Positions 26,444 through 34,825 of a DNA stretch of 64,000 nucleotides are shown piece after piece. The position numbers were made by a program, and so were the translations under genes. Position 1 is the stretch's first letter, and every line of letters begins with the position of its first letter. The DNA comes from Solibacillus sp. FSL K6-1523 (GTDB lineage: Bacteria; Bacillota; Bacilli; Bacillales_A; Planococcaceae), in contig NZ_JBBOSU010000001.1 of the NCBI RefSeq assembly GCF_038005225.1, forward strand, positions 174,001 to 238,000, written 5' to 3'. The notes below the pieces were generated by a model, which did no database searches, was not told the DNA's origin, and saw only the letters and a program-made list of their open reading frames with translations.

Positions 26444-26782
26444 ATGGAATCTTTAATGATAATACTTGTAGGCATACTTGTGGCGATTGCTACGTATTTA
26501 ATCCTCTCTCGAAGTGTTTTTCGTGTCATTATGGGCACGGCAATTTTGTCACATGCTGTCCATTTGTTACTTTTAACAGTAGGCGGTTTGAAAAAGGGTA
26601 ATGTGCCGATTATTGGGCAAGCGGATGGAGCTTTTACAGATGCTTTGCCACAAGCGCTTATTTTAACGGCAATTGTTATTAGCTTTGCCGTTACAGCGTT
26701 TTTACTTGTCCTTGCTTACCGAATGTATTTAACAAACGGCACGGATGACCTTTCGCAGCTAGGAGGTAAATCAGATGAATAA
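26444..26782 (+). CDS. mrpC: Na+/H+ antiporter Mrp subunit C (NuoK-like)
   Basis: 112 residues, three membrane helices, NuoK-like. YLILSRSVFRVIMGTAILSH is the conserved block, and TDALPQALILTAIVISFAVT lies in the third helix. The ATG at 26444 has GAGG 9 bases upstream inside the end of mrpB. It overlaps mrpD by 8 bases. Confidence 0.93.
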   Translation: MESLMIILVGILVAIATYLILSRSVFRVIMGTAILSHAVHLLLLTVGGLKKGNVPIIGQADGAFTDALPQALILTAIVISFAVTAFLLVLAYRMYLTNGTDDLSQLGGKSDE

Positions 26783-28259
26783 TATCATTGTTTTACCAAT
26801 GATTGTGCCGATAATTACGGCGATATTTTTAGTTTTTTTACGTGATTCGATTAAGTTACAGCGTATTGTCAGCCTCGTAACAATGATATTCGTTACAGCT
26901 GTATCGGTTGCCTTGCTGCAATTAATCCAAACAGAGGGTATTTTACGACTTGATTTTAGCGGTTGGGCACCACCGTTTGGCATTTTATTTGTTGCGGATT
27001 CATTTGCTGTTTTATTAGTACTAACGGCAAGCATTGTGACGGCTATTTGTTTAATTTACGCCTTTTCAACAATCGGCCCTCGCCATGAACGGATGTTTTT
27101 TTATCCTTTTGTTCTATTGCTAGTTGCAGGTGTAAATGGTTCGTTTTTAACAGGGGATATTTTTAACTTATTTGTCTGCTTTGAAGTGATGTTGCTTGCT
27201 TCCTTTGCATTAATAGCGCTTGGCGGTGAGAAATTCCAGCTGCGTGAAGCACTAAAATATGTGTTAATCAATATTGTCGCTTCATGGATGTTTTTACTCG
27301 CGCTTGCGTATTTATACGGCACAATAAAAACATTGAATATGGCACACATTTCCCAGCGTGTAGCGGAAGTAGGACAAGAGCCAATCTTGACGCTTGTCTC
27401 ACTTGTTTTTCTCATTGTATTTGCTTTAAAAGCAGGGTTGCTTCTGTTCTTCTGGCTACCAGGTTCTTATAGTGTGCCACCTACAGCTGTGCAAGCATTG
27501 TTTGCGGCATTATTAACAAAGGTAGGGATTTATGCGTTATTCCGCACATTTACATTAATGTTCCCGCTCAATCCAGAAGTGACGCATACGTTAATTGGTG
27601 TAATGGCTGGATTGACGATCATTGCAGGCTGTATGGGGGCTCTCGCTGGTCAGGATGTGCGAACAATTGCTACATATAATGTTGTCATTGGCGTCGGCTT
27701 TATTTTACTAGCGCTCGCAATTGGAACGGAACAAGCGATGGCGGGGGCTGTTTATTATTTAATTCACGATATGCTTGCGAAGGCATTACTCTTTTTAATT
27801 ATAGGTACGATGGTGCTTTTAACGGGAGAAATTGTCGTGAAAAATATGAGTGGGTTGATTCGTAACTATCCGCTTTTTGGTTGGCTATATTTTATTGTGA
27901 TGTGTGCGCTTGTCGGGATTCCACCATTGAGTGGCTTTATTGGGAAAGTATTGATCGGACAAGGCGCTGTTGAAACGGGTTCTTATGTATTGCTTGCATT
28001 AGGATTTGGCTCGAGTGTTATCGTTTTATATTCGCTTCTTCGCATTTTCTTAGCTTCATTTTTTGGAGAAACATCAATTAGTGAAGAGGAGAAAAAGCCA
28101 ATCCCTCGAGGTGCGATGGTTTCATTTGTCTTATTTGCACTGTGCATTGTCGGCTTGGGTGTTGGTGCAGAAGGAATAGCCGTTTATGTAAACGACGCAG
28201 CATATACATTAGTAAATCCTTCTGTTTATGTGGAGGCAATTTTAAATACCCATGAGTAA
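26775..28259 (+). CDS. mrpD: Na+/H+ antiporter Mrp subunit D
   Basis: 494 residues, about fourteen helices, NuoM/N-like. It has FNLFVCFEVMLLASFALIAL with the conserved glutamate, KAGLLLFFWLPGSYSVPPTA with the helix-breaking lysine, and HDMLAKALLFLIIGTMV. Together with MrpA it supplies an ion path. GGAGG is 8 bases before the ATG. Confidence 0.94.
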   Translation: MNNIIVLPMIVPIITAIFLVFLRDSIKLQRIVSLVTMIFVTAVSVALLQLIQTEGILRLDFSGWAPPFGILFVADSFAVLLVLTASIVTAICLIYAFSTIGPRHERMFFYPFVLLLVAGVNGSFLTGDIFNLFVCFEVMLLASFALIALGGEKFQLREALKYVLINIVASWMFLLALAYLYGTIKTLNMAHISQRVAEVGQEPILTLVSLVFLIVFALKAGLLLFFWLPGSYSVPPTAVQALFAALLTKVGIYALFRTFTLMFPLNPEVTHTLIGVMAGLTIIAGCMGALAGQDVRTIATYNVVIGVGFILLALAIGTEQAMAGAVYYLIHDMLAKALLFLIIGTMVLLTGEIVVKNMSGLIRNYPLFGWLYFIVMCALVGIPPLSGFIGKVLIGQGAVETGSYVLLALGFGSSVIVLYSLLRIFLASFFGETSISEEEKKPIPRGAMVSFVLFALCIVGLGVGAEGIAVYVNDAAYTLVNPSVYVEAILNTHE

Positions 28260-28273
28260 AGGAGGATGAGTAT

Positions 28274-28756
28274 ATGTTTGGACAATTTATATTAAATTTA
28301 TTTATCGCAGCATTATGGTTTTTACTAAAGGATGACCCTAATGCAAGTTTTACTACATTTATGTCAGGCTTTTTTATAGGCATACTTATTTTATATGCAA
28401 TGCATCGCTTTTTCGGTATGCAATTTTATTTAGGCCGTGTGTTAAAAGTGCTCAAGCTCATCCTGTTATTTATTCAAGAGTTGGTTCTTTCAAGTTTATC
28501 TGTTTTAAAGCAAATATTACAACCGCAGCTTAATATTACACCTGGGATTTTCACGTATGAAACACGCCTACGTGGAGACTGGGAAATTACGGTTTTAGCG
28601 CTGTTGCTCACATTGACGCCGGGTTCGGTAGTAATGGAAGTATCTGAGGATGGAAGTGTTTTCTATATTCATGCGATGGATATTGAAGAATCTAAGGAAA
28701 CAGTTCTCAAATCAATCGGCAAATTTGAGCAAGCTATTTTGGAGGTGTCACAATGA
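28274..28756 (+). CDS. mrpE: Na+/H+ antiporter Mrp subunit E
   Basis: 160 residues. Two or three N-terminal membrane segments are followed by a cytosolic C-terminal part with LNITPGIFTYETRLRGDWEI and LTLTPGSVVMEVSEDG, the MrpE signature. AAAGGAGG is 8 bases before the ATG. It overlaps mrpF by 4 bases (ATGA). It is a structural subunit of the complex. Confidence 0.93.
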   Translation: MFGQFILNLFIAALWFLLKDDPNASFTTFMSGFFIGILILYAMHRFFGMQFYLGRVLKVLKLILLFIQELVLSSLSVLKQILQPQLNITPGIFTYETRLRGDWEITVLALLLTLTPGSVVMEVSEDGSVFYIHAMDIEESKETVLKSIGKFEQAILEVSQ

Positions 28757-29037
28757 TAAATACGATTTTAAACATGTCACTGTTCTTATTTATGATAGCA
28801 ATCGCGCTGTCGTTATACCGTGTGATTAAAGGACCATCGCTTCCAGATCGTGCGATAGCTCTTGATACAATTGGTGTCAATTTAATTTCTGCAATTGCCA
28901 TTGTCTCCATTGTTTTAAAAACGAAAGCTTTTTTAGAAGCGATTTTGATTTTAGGGATTTTAGCATTTATCGGGACGATTGCGTTTTCGAAATACATTGA
29001 AAGAGGTGTAATCGTTGAGCGTAAATCAGCTGATTGA
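28753..29037 (+). CDS. mrpF: Na+/H+ antiporter Mrp subunit F
   Basis: 94 residues, three helices. It carries YRVIKGPSLPDRAIALDTIG, the conserved MrpF block between the first two helices. The ATG at 28753 follows GGAGG by 7 bases and overlaps the mrpE stop. It overlaps mrpG by 23 bases. Confidence 0.93.
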   Translation: MINTILNMSLFLFMIAIALSLYRVIKGPSLPDRAIALDTIGVNLISAIAIVSIVLKTKAFLEAILILGILAFIGTIAFSKYIERGVIVERKSAD

Positions 29038-29392
29038 GTTAGTAGCAGCGTTGCTTATTTTGTTTGGCGCGGTTGTTAGTGTTATAAGCGCATTTGGCAT
29101 GATTCGCCTTCCGGATGTTTACACACGTTCCCATGCAGCTACAAAAAGCGCGACACTATCTGTATTAAGTTGTCTATTAGGCGCATTTATTTATTTTTGG
29201 ATACATGATGGCTATGTAAGTATTCGCTTAATATTAGGAATTATTTTCGTCTTCATTACAGCACCTGTTGCGGGGCATTTAGTTTGCCGGGCTGCTTATC
29301 GTTCACGTGTTCCATTAGCAAAAGGATCTGGTGACGATGCGCTAAAGCCTGTGTTGTTTGGAAATGATGAGTCAGAAAATGAAATGAAATAA
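29015..29392 (+). CDS. mrpG: Na+/H+ antiporter Mrp subunit G
   Basis: 125 residues, three helices. GMIRLPDVYTRSHAATKSAT is the MrpG signature. The start is TTG at 29015 with AGAGG upstream in the end of mrpF. It is the last gene of mrpABCDEFG, followed 35 bases later by a strong terminator. All seven subunits are intact. Confidence 0.93.
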   Translation: MSVNQLIELVAALLILFGAVVSVISAFGMIRLPDVYTRSHAATKSATLSVLSCLLGAFIYFWIHDGYVSIRLILGIIFVFITAPVAGHLVCRAAYRSRVPLAKGSGDDALKPVLFGNDESENEMK

Positions 29393-29427
29393 GAAGTATG
29401 TTGCAAGTCTATCCTATATAATCTTTC

Positions 29428-29470
29428 AAAAAAGGCAGAAATGTTGTGCATTCGACATTTTTGCCTTTTT
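29428..29470 (+). terminator. Intrinsic terminator of the mrp operon
   Basis: AAAAAGGCAGAAATGT pairs with ACATTTTTGCCTTTTT across a 10-base loop. A and T runs on the two sides would let it act in either direction. Confidence 0.92.
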
Positions 29471-29556
29471 GAAGTGAAATTTGATTGGGGGCAAATTTCT
29501 ACTTTCATAAATCTAATCCACAATAAAAATGGGTTATTTCTAAGAAAATGAGGATT

Positions 29557-29657
29557 TGTGGATAACTTTTTTGTCAATTGTTGAAAATTTCAGATAAAAA
29601 TGTGTACAACTAAGAGAATAGTGGATAACTTTGTGGATAAGTAGTGATTGTGGATAA
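29557..29657 (+). promoter_or_regulatory. DnaA-box-like cluster
   Basis: TGTGGATAA (complement of the DnaA box TTATCCACA) occurs perfectly at 29557-29565, 29632-29640 and 29649-29657, with AGTGGATAA at 29620-29628. A near match, TAATCCACA, lies just upstream around 29513 in the other orientation. The surroundings are very AT-rich. No dnaA, dnaN or rpmH gene is near, so this is not the standard oriC layout. Confidence 0.65.
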
Positions 29658-29878
29658 TTTTTTGTAATAATTCCATGTATTTTTGCCGAAATACATGTTT
29701 GCCAAATTAAAAGGAAATTTGATTAAAAATGACTAATTATAAGGAAAATATCTCTAGTATTTAGGAGAAATAATAATGGGAATTTATATTGATTTAGATG
29801 TAAACGACCCTTGTCCCATATATTATATTGAAAATTAAGTTCACATAATTGACGCATTATAATGAATAGGTTATTATG

Positions 29879-29981
29879 GTTACATAAAGTAACTGACATC
29901 CAAAAAAAGTTGCTTAATTATACTAATGTAATGCCATTGAAAATGGGATTACAGGCTTTATAGGAAAAATTTATAAAACCT
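29879..29981 (+). promoter_or_regulatory. Hairpin-rich leader of the SDR gene
   Basis: Three inverted repeats stand close together: GTTAC/GTAAC near 29879-29893; GTAATGCCAT/ATGGGATTAC at 29928-29952; AGGCTTTATA/TATAAAACCT at 29953-29981. The last two abut. No T tract follows, so they are not terminators. They could stabilise the mRNA or take part in regulation. Confidence 0.45.
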
Positions 29982-30034
29982 AATGTCATTATTGGGTACA
30001 CAAAAAATATGTTTTTTATAGAGGAGAATTTATA

Positions 30035-30790
30035 ATGAAAAAACTTGATGGAAAAGTAGCAATTATTACAGGTGGCGCAGGCGGTATTGGTATGGGTATG
30101 GCAACTGCTTTTGTAAAAGAAGGAGCAAAAGTAGTAATTGTTGACTTAAATGCTGAAGCAGGAAATGTAGCGATCAAAACATTACAAGAATACCAACCAG
30201 AATCAATGTTCATTCAAGCAAACCTTATGGAACATGACAAGCTTGGAAATATCGTGACACAAGTTGTTGAGCGCTATGGCAAACTAGACATTTTAGTAAA
30301 CAATGCACACGCATCAAGAATGAACTCAATTGAAGATACAACACAAGCTGATTTTGATTTCTCATTTAATACTGGATTCTACCCAACGTTCTACTTAATG
30401 CAAGCTGCACTACCTTACTTAAAAGAATCAAAAGGTAACATCATCAACTTCGCATCAGGCGCTGGTATTAACGGAGATGTAAACCAAGGTTCTTACGCAG
30501 TTGCAAAAGAAGCGATTCGCGGAATTACACGTGTAGCAGCTAACGAATTTGGTCCATTTGGTATTAATGTAAACATCATTTCACCAATCGCTAAATCACC
30601 AGGTATGATTCAATGGGCAGAAGATAATCCAGAATACTACCAAGGAATGCTTTCAAAAATTCCTCTAAGAAGATTAGGTGAAGTTGAAGATGATATCGGT
30701 CGCGTTGCTGTATTCTTAGCAAGCGAAGATTCTGCTTACATCACTGGACAAACAATCATGGTAGACGGCGGATCAATTAAATTACGCTAA
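30035..30790 (+). CDS. Short-chain dehydrogenase/reductase
   Basis: 251 residues, classical SDR. The nucleotide site TGGAGGIGMG is at residues 11-20, NNAH at about 90, and the catalytic Ser-Tyr-Lys set appears as FASGAGI and SYAVAKEAIRG. The C-terminal GQTIMVDGGS is also typical. An acidic residue after the second strand (VIVDLN) favours NAD(H). The substrate is unknown. Codon use is markedly cleaner than in neighbours (AAC, TTC and GGT favoured), which suggests high expression. GAGGAG is 8 bases before the ATG. It stands alone with its own terminator. Confidence 0.85.
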   Translation: MKKLDGKVAIITGGAGGIGMGMATAFVKEGAKVVIVDLNAEAGNVAIKTLQEYQPESMFIQANLMEHDKLGNIVTQVVERYGKLDILVNNAHASRMNSIEDTTQADFDFSFNTGFYPTFYLMQAALPYLKESKGNIINFASGAGINGDVNQGSYAVAKEAIRGITRVAANEFGPFGINVNIISPIAKSPGMIQWAEDNPEYYQGMLSKIPLRRLGEVEDDIGRVAVFLASEDSAYITGQTIMVDGGSIKLR

Positions 30791-30798
30791 TAATTTTT

Positions 30799-30836
30799 AT
30801 AAAGGAAGTCCTTTTCATTAACGGGCTTCCTTTTTT
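30799..30836 (+). terminator. Intrinsic terminator of the SDR gene
   Basis: AAAGGAAGtCC pairs with GGgCTTCC and is followed by TTTTTT. It lies about 10 bases past the stop. Confidence 0.88.
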
Positions 30837-30909
30837 CTTTGTATAAATCGAGCGATATATGCTCTAAAAACCATTTCCTATCATGCAATCACTTGTTGTG
30901 AGGGAGTAT

Positions 30910-30959
30910 TTGACAGAACATACCTTTTAAAGTATAGTGCATTACAACACTAATGCACT
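30910..30959 (+). promoter_or_regulatory. Promoter and palindromic operator of the GntR-ABC operon
   Basis: TTGACA (30910-30915) and TATAGT (30933-30938) are exactly 17 bases apart. AGTGCATTA (30936-30944) and TAATGCACT (30951-30959) form a perfect 9-base inverted repeat that begins in the -10 box, an ideal position for repression by the GntR-type product encoded 30 bases downstream. Confidence 0.8.
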
Positions 30960-30989
30960 GGATGAACCTTAAGGAAAGGAGAATTTTTA

Positions 30990-31361
30990 TTGGATTTCAA
31001 CGCACAAAGCACGACGCCAATTTATATACAAATAGCAGAATGGCTTGAAAATGAAATATTAGCAGAGCGCTTATTACCTGAAGGCAAAGTGTATTCGCAA
31101 TATCAACTTGCTGAAATCTTTAATATCAATCCCGCAACAGCCGGAAAAGGGCTAACGATTTTAGTTGAAAACGAAATTTTATTTAAAAAAAGGGGGCTTG
31201 GCATGTTCGTTGTAGCAGATGCGAAAGAACGAATATTAGCAACACGTCGCAATCATAATTTAACGAAAATGGCGCAGGACATTGTACAGGAAGCGAAAAG
31301 ATTAGCTGTATCAGATGAAGAGTTAATTACGCTAATTAGGCAAATTCAAAAGGAGGGTTGA
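30990..31361 (+). CDS. GntR-family (YtrA-type) transcriptional regulator
   Basis: 123 residues, the short YtrA form: a winged helix with PIYIQIAEWLENEILAERLL and YSQYQLAEIFNINPATAGKG, then a short tail and no ligand domain. TTG at 30990 follows AAAGGAG. Small GntR proteins of this type commonly repress the ABC transporter operon they head. The promoter carries a perfect palindrome, which supports autoregulation. It is followed 3 bases later by the ATPase gene. Confidence 0.85.
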   Translation: MDFNAQSTTPIYIQIAEWLENEILAERLLPEGKVYSQYQLAEIFNINPATAGKGLTILVENEILFKKRGLGMFVVADAKERILATRRNHNLTKMAQDIVQEAKRLAVSDEELITLIRQIQKEG

Positions 31362-31364
31362 GCT

Positions 31365-32234
31365 GTGATTCAATGTGAAAAATTAGAAAAGCGTTACGGA
31401 AAGAACAATGTATTAACAAATGTCAGTTTTCAAATTGATGAGCCGAAAATTATCGGTTTAATCGGACGCAATGGTGTGGGAAAATCGACGCTTCTCAAAT
31501 TATTAGCAGGGCATTTAAAGGAAACAGGCGGGCATGTGCAAGTGCTTGGGAAAAGACCGTTTAATGCATTACATGTTGCAGCGAATGTTATTTTAATCGA
31601 GGATTCGATGTCGTTTCCATCAATATTTACATTGAAGGAGATTTTATTACATGCGAAACGTTTTTACCCGAATTTTGCAACGGAACTCGCATTTGATTTA
31701 CTGCGCTATGTCGGGATTTCGGAAAAAAACGAACATATGCAATTATCCAAGGGGCAAATGGCAGTATTCAATTTAATTTACGGCTTGGCAACACGCTGTG
31801 CGATCACACTTTTGGATGAGCCGATGAATGGCATGGATGAAGCCGTTCGTGCGGATATGTACCGGGCAATTTTGAAGGATTATATCGCATTCCCACGGTT
31901 AATCATTATATCGAGTCATTATTTACAGGAGATGGAGCATTTAATTGAAGAGATTTTATTGTTTCATGATGGAGTAGTAGAGCTGTATGCACCACTAGAA
32001 GAAGTGCAGCAAATGGCACTTCGTATCGTTGGGCAAAAAGAAGAGATCGAGCCGCTTTTAGAAAAGGCACATGTGTTTTATAAGCGTGAGCAATCGCCAT
32101 TATTTGAGGCGATCATTGAAAATAACAGACTTGAAATACCAGCTAGTGTGAAGAGCCAATCATTAAGTGCGAGTGAAGTGTGTAAATATTTGACGAGCAG
32201 TAAGGAGGGGACAATTGATGACATCTTTAAATAA
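31365..32234 (+). CDS. ABC transporter ATP-binding protein
   Basis: 289 residues. Walker A is GRNGVGKST (about residues 33-41), the signature is LSKGQMAVFNLI, and Walker B is ITLLDEPMNGMD. The last 90 residues form the variable tail common in exporter ATPases such as YtrB/EcsA. GTG at 31365 follows GAGGG by 8-9 bases. The end overlaps the next gene by 17 bases. It pairs with the two membrane proteins downstream; the substrate is unknown. Confidence 0.85.
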   Translation: MIQCEKLEKRYGKNNVLTNVSFQIDEPKIIGLIGRNGVGKSTLLKLLAGHLKETGGHVQVLGKRPFNALHVAANVILIEDSMSFPSIFTLKEILLHAKRFYPNFATELAFDLLRYVGISEKNEHMQLSKGQMAVFNLIYGLATRCAITLLDEPMNGMDEAVRADMYRAILKDYIAFPRLIIISSHYLQEMEHLIEEILLFHDGVVELYAPLEEVQQMALRIVGQKEEIEPLLEKAHVFYKREQSPLFEAIIENNRLEIPASVKSQSLSASEVCKYLTSSKEGTIDDIFK

Positions 32235-32937
32235 TGTCAGTATTACGCAAAATATATGTCAACAGCTCCTGTGGAAATGTCGAGTATTTAGTGCGACATT
32301 CAGTACGATTGTAATTGTGCAAATGATTTTTGCGGTGTTAGTCGGAAGTACTGGAAGCAGAGGTAGTGGTCGCGGTTTTTTTGAATACGATGAGCGATAT
32401 TTTAGTTTAGACCTCTTATTAATTATTAGTGTTATTTCAGCAATCATGCTCGGTTGGTTACTCGCTACTCAATCTATTCGCAATGATAACTATGCGGTAG
32501 TAACGACGAATTTTACAGAAACCGTATCAACTTTATTATTTTTAGTTGTGCTTAGCGCATTTACCGTTTTGTCCGCATTAAGTGCATTTTATATTACGGC
32601 TTTTTCACGATTATTAATATTTAATCAAGTGAAGGTTAATGTGGGGTCACTTTTTGAACTGTCTTCATTATTTCTATTTTTCCTATTCGTTTTGTTGGCC
32701 GGATCAGCAAGTTTCTTTGCGAGAACGTTATATGATTTCTCGAAAGTTATTACGCTGTTGTTAATTATCTCCTTTATATTTTATACACAATTGAGGAATA
32801 TATCAGATTCGGCATTGATTAAGTTTTTCTTTATCCCTGACAATGTGGGGGTTGAAGGGGGATTAATCTTTATGATTGTACTATTTTGGGTACTAGCGAT
32901 TGGCATTAGACAACGTAGAGAGGTGATGCGAAGATGA
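32218..32937 (+). CDS. ABC transporter membrane subunit, unassigned family
   Basis: 239 residues with about six hydrophobic segments (for example STIVIVQMIFAVLVG, LLIISVISAIMLGWLLA, LLFLVVLSAFTVLSALSAF). The layout fits an ABC-2-like permease, but I see no family motif. The ATG at 32218 has GGAGGGG 7-8 bases upstream and overlaps the ATPase gene. The stop overlaps the next start (ATGA). Confidence 0.65.
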   Translation: MTSLNNVSITQNICQQLLWKCRVFSATFSTIVIVQMIFAVLVGSTGSRGSGRGFFEYDERYFSLDLLLIISVISAIMLGWLLATQSIRNDNYAVVTTNFTETVSTLLFLVVLSAFTVLSALSAFYITAFSRLLIFNQVKVNVGSLFELSSLFLFFLFVLLAGSASFFARTLYDFSKVITLLLIISFIFYTQLRNISDSALIKFFFIPDNVGVEGGLIFMIVLFWVLAIGIRQRREVMRR

Positions 32938-33617
32938 ATATATTATGGGTGTTTCTACCGATTTTAGTGATGGGTGTATTAATTATTGGTGTTGTAAAGC
33001 TGGCATCAAGAGTTAGAATTTGGACACCGAAGCGAACATCTTGGGTAATCCTCATTTATTTCATGTTTGGTATCATTTCGTTTATAGGAATTTTAATTAT
33101 GCCAAATAAAACAATGAACCCCCTTTCTGAGCAACAACTACAAATTGCGTTAGCTGAAGAGAAAAAGGTAGATGAACTATATTGGGCTGATAAATTCGAT
33201 CAAATTCCAGCTGATTATTTCGTTTTTGCCAATAGCTATGAGGGAACAGCAGAGGATATTGAAATTACACTGGGCGAAAACGTTTATAATACGCGTGTTG
33301 CGGTAACATGGAATGATTCGAAATCTAAAGAGATTGTAGCGACTTATTATGAGTCACCGCTAATTTTTAATCGTATGGATATTTCAAAAGAAATGCAACC
33401 GCCTGTAATTGAATTTAGGGATAATCATTTCTATATTTCAGAAGTGGAAAAAAGAATAGAAATTTATTCGGTTCGAGCAAAAGTAGAAATGTTGGATCCT
33501 AAAAATATGGGGTTTATGCCTGGTGAAGATTTAGACGATTTTATCGGAAATCGGATTTTACACTTGAATGTTCCGAAGCACTTCAATATCATTGATAACA
33601 GTGGGCGGGTGGATTAG
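32934..33617 (+). CDS. Membrane-anchored protein of the ABC operon
   Basis: 227 residues. Two N-terminal membrane helices (VFLPILVMGVLIIGVVKLA; SWVILIYFMFGIISFIGIL) are followed by a hydrophilic domain of about 150 residues, probably outside the cell. No known motif is seen. It overlaps the permease gene by 4 bases and so belongs to the same operon. A ligand-binding or accessory role is a guess from position. Confidence 0.6.
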   Translation: MNILWVFLPILVMGVLIIGVVKLASRVRIWTPKRTSWVILIYFMFGIISFIGILIMPNKTMNPLSEQQLQIALAEEKKVDELYWADKFDQIPADYFVFANSYEGTAEDIEITLGENVYNTRVAVTWNDSKSKEIVATYYESPLIFNRMDISKEMQPPVIEFRDNHFYISEVEKRIEIYSVRAKVEMLDPKNMGFMPGEDLDDFIGNRILHLNVPKHFNIIDNSGRVD

Positions 33618-33651
33618 CTCACCCAATCCATAACGAATTGAGCGACGGAAA

Positions 33652-34467
33652 GTGAAAAAGTTATTAAAATTAGTTCTGTTTGTAGCAGCAGTTTATGTGT
33701 TTTTGTATGTGAATAACAATTGGATGATGACGACGAAGCTAGTGCATGAATCAGAAAAAATTCCGGAAAGCTTTCATGGGTATCGGGTAACACAAATAAC
33801 GGATTTGCATGATGCGACATTCGGCAAAAATCAATCGCGCTTAGTGGAAAAGGTACGGAAAACGAAGCCTGATGCGATTTTTATTACAGGTGATTTAGTT
33901 GATAGTCGACGCTATAATTTGCAAAATAGCTTGCAAGCAGTGGAACAGTTTGTTGAAATTGCGGATGTTTATTACGTGCTCGGAAATCACGAGGTAGCGC
34001 TAAATTTAATGGACGAAATTTATTTGGCGCTGACGGATTTAGGGGTGCACGTTTTACCGAATGATGCAGTGGTGTTAGAGCGTGACGGGGAACGCATCGC
34101 CATTGCCGGTATAGAAGATCCGTTAATGGGACGTCCTGTTGGAGAGATGATTGATCAGGCGATGAAAGGCGTAGATGACGGGCTTTTCACGATGCTGCTA
34201 TCACATCGACCAGAACAATTTGAAACGTATGTTGAAAAAGAAATGGATTATGTATTTACGGGGCATGCACATGGTGGACAAATAAGACTGCCGTTTATAG
34301 GTGGGCTCGTTGCACCATCGCAAGGATTACTCCCAAAATATACAGCTGGTATTTTTGAAGAGAATGATACAACAATGGTTATTAGTCGAGGATTAGGAAA
34401 TAGCGTTTTTCCATATCGGATTTTTAACCTCCCGCAAATTATTACGGTGGAATTTCAGCGGAAATAA
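33652..34467 (+). CDS. Membrane-anchored metallophosphoesterase (YkuE/YaeI-like)
   Basis: 271 residues. One N-terminal membrane anchor (LLKLVLFVAAVYVFLYV) precedes a calcineurin-like phosphoesterase with all five motifs: TDLHDATFG, GDLVDSRR, LGNHEVA, LSHRPEQF and GHAHGGQIRLP. Two divalent metals are expected in the site. Related proteins act on envelope or UDP-linked substrates, but the substrate here is open. GTG at 33652 has GGAAA upstream, a weak site. It lies 34 bases after the ABC operon and may be co-transcribed. Confidence 0.82.
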   Translation: MKKLLKLVLFVAAVYVFLYVNNNWMMTTKLVHESEKIPESFHGYRVTQITDLHDATFGKNQSRLVEKVRKTKPDAIFITGDLVDSRRYNLQNSLQAVEQFVEIADVYYVLGNHEVALNLMDEIYLALTDLGVHVLPNDAVVLERDGERIAIAGIEDPLMGRPVGEMIDQAMKGVDDGLFTMLLSHRPEQFETYVEKEMDYVFTGHAHGGQIRLPFIGGLVAPSQGLLPKYTAGIFEENDTTMVISRGLGNSVFPYRIFNLPQIITVEFQRK

Positions 34468-34470
34468 TCT

Positions 34471-34500
34471 AAAAAACGTCACATTTGTGGCGTTTTTTTT
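34471..34500 (+). terminator. Intrinsic terminator after the phosphoesterase gene
   Basis: AAAAAACGtCAC-ATTT-GTGgCG followed by eight T, directly after the stop. Confidence 0.9.
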
Positions 34501-34825
34501 AGTGGATAAAATTCCATTAAATTGTATAAATAAGGCGTGCAGATTGATGCGGGAAAAGCCATGTGCGCCATGAGTTCCCACGATTTAACAAACGCGTACT
34601 TTATCAGAATATAAATAAGAAGTTAACTCGAATTTTTGGAAACTATTCAATAATAATATGAGGAATCCAATCGCCTATTAAGATGAAGAGTAATATATTT
34701 TTAATTCGTATTTACTTAATGGAATCATTTCTATATGATGGAAATTAATGAGGTACTTTAGAGTGTTTGTGAAAGCGGATACAAGGACATGGTAAATGGT
34801 TGAAAATGTAATGGGAGGGTGACTA
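34501..34825. other. Intergenic region upstream of the chemoreceptor
   Basis: 325 bases, AT-rich. GGAGGG at about 34813 is the ribosome site of the chemoreceptor gene. I found neither a convincing sigma-D promoter nor another gene. Confidence 0.5.

Noticed and set aside
29505-29660. Chromosomal or plasmid replication origin
   Set aside because: DnaA-box-like sites and AT-rich DNA are present, but there is no dnaA, dnaN, rpmH, repA or parAB nearby and the surrounding genes are ordinary chromosomal operons. I keep it only as a DnaA-box cluster.
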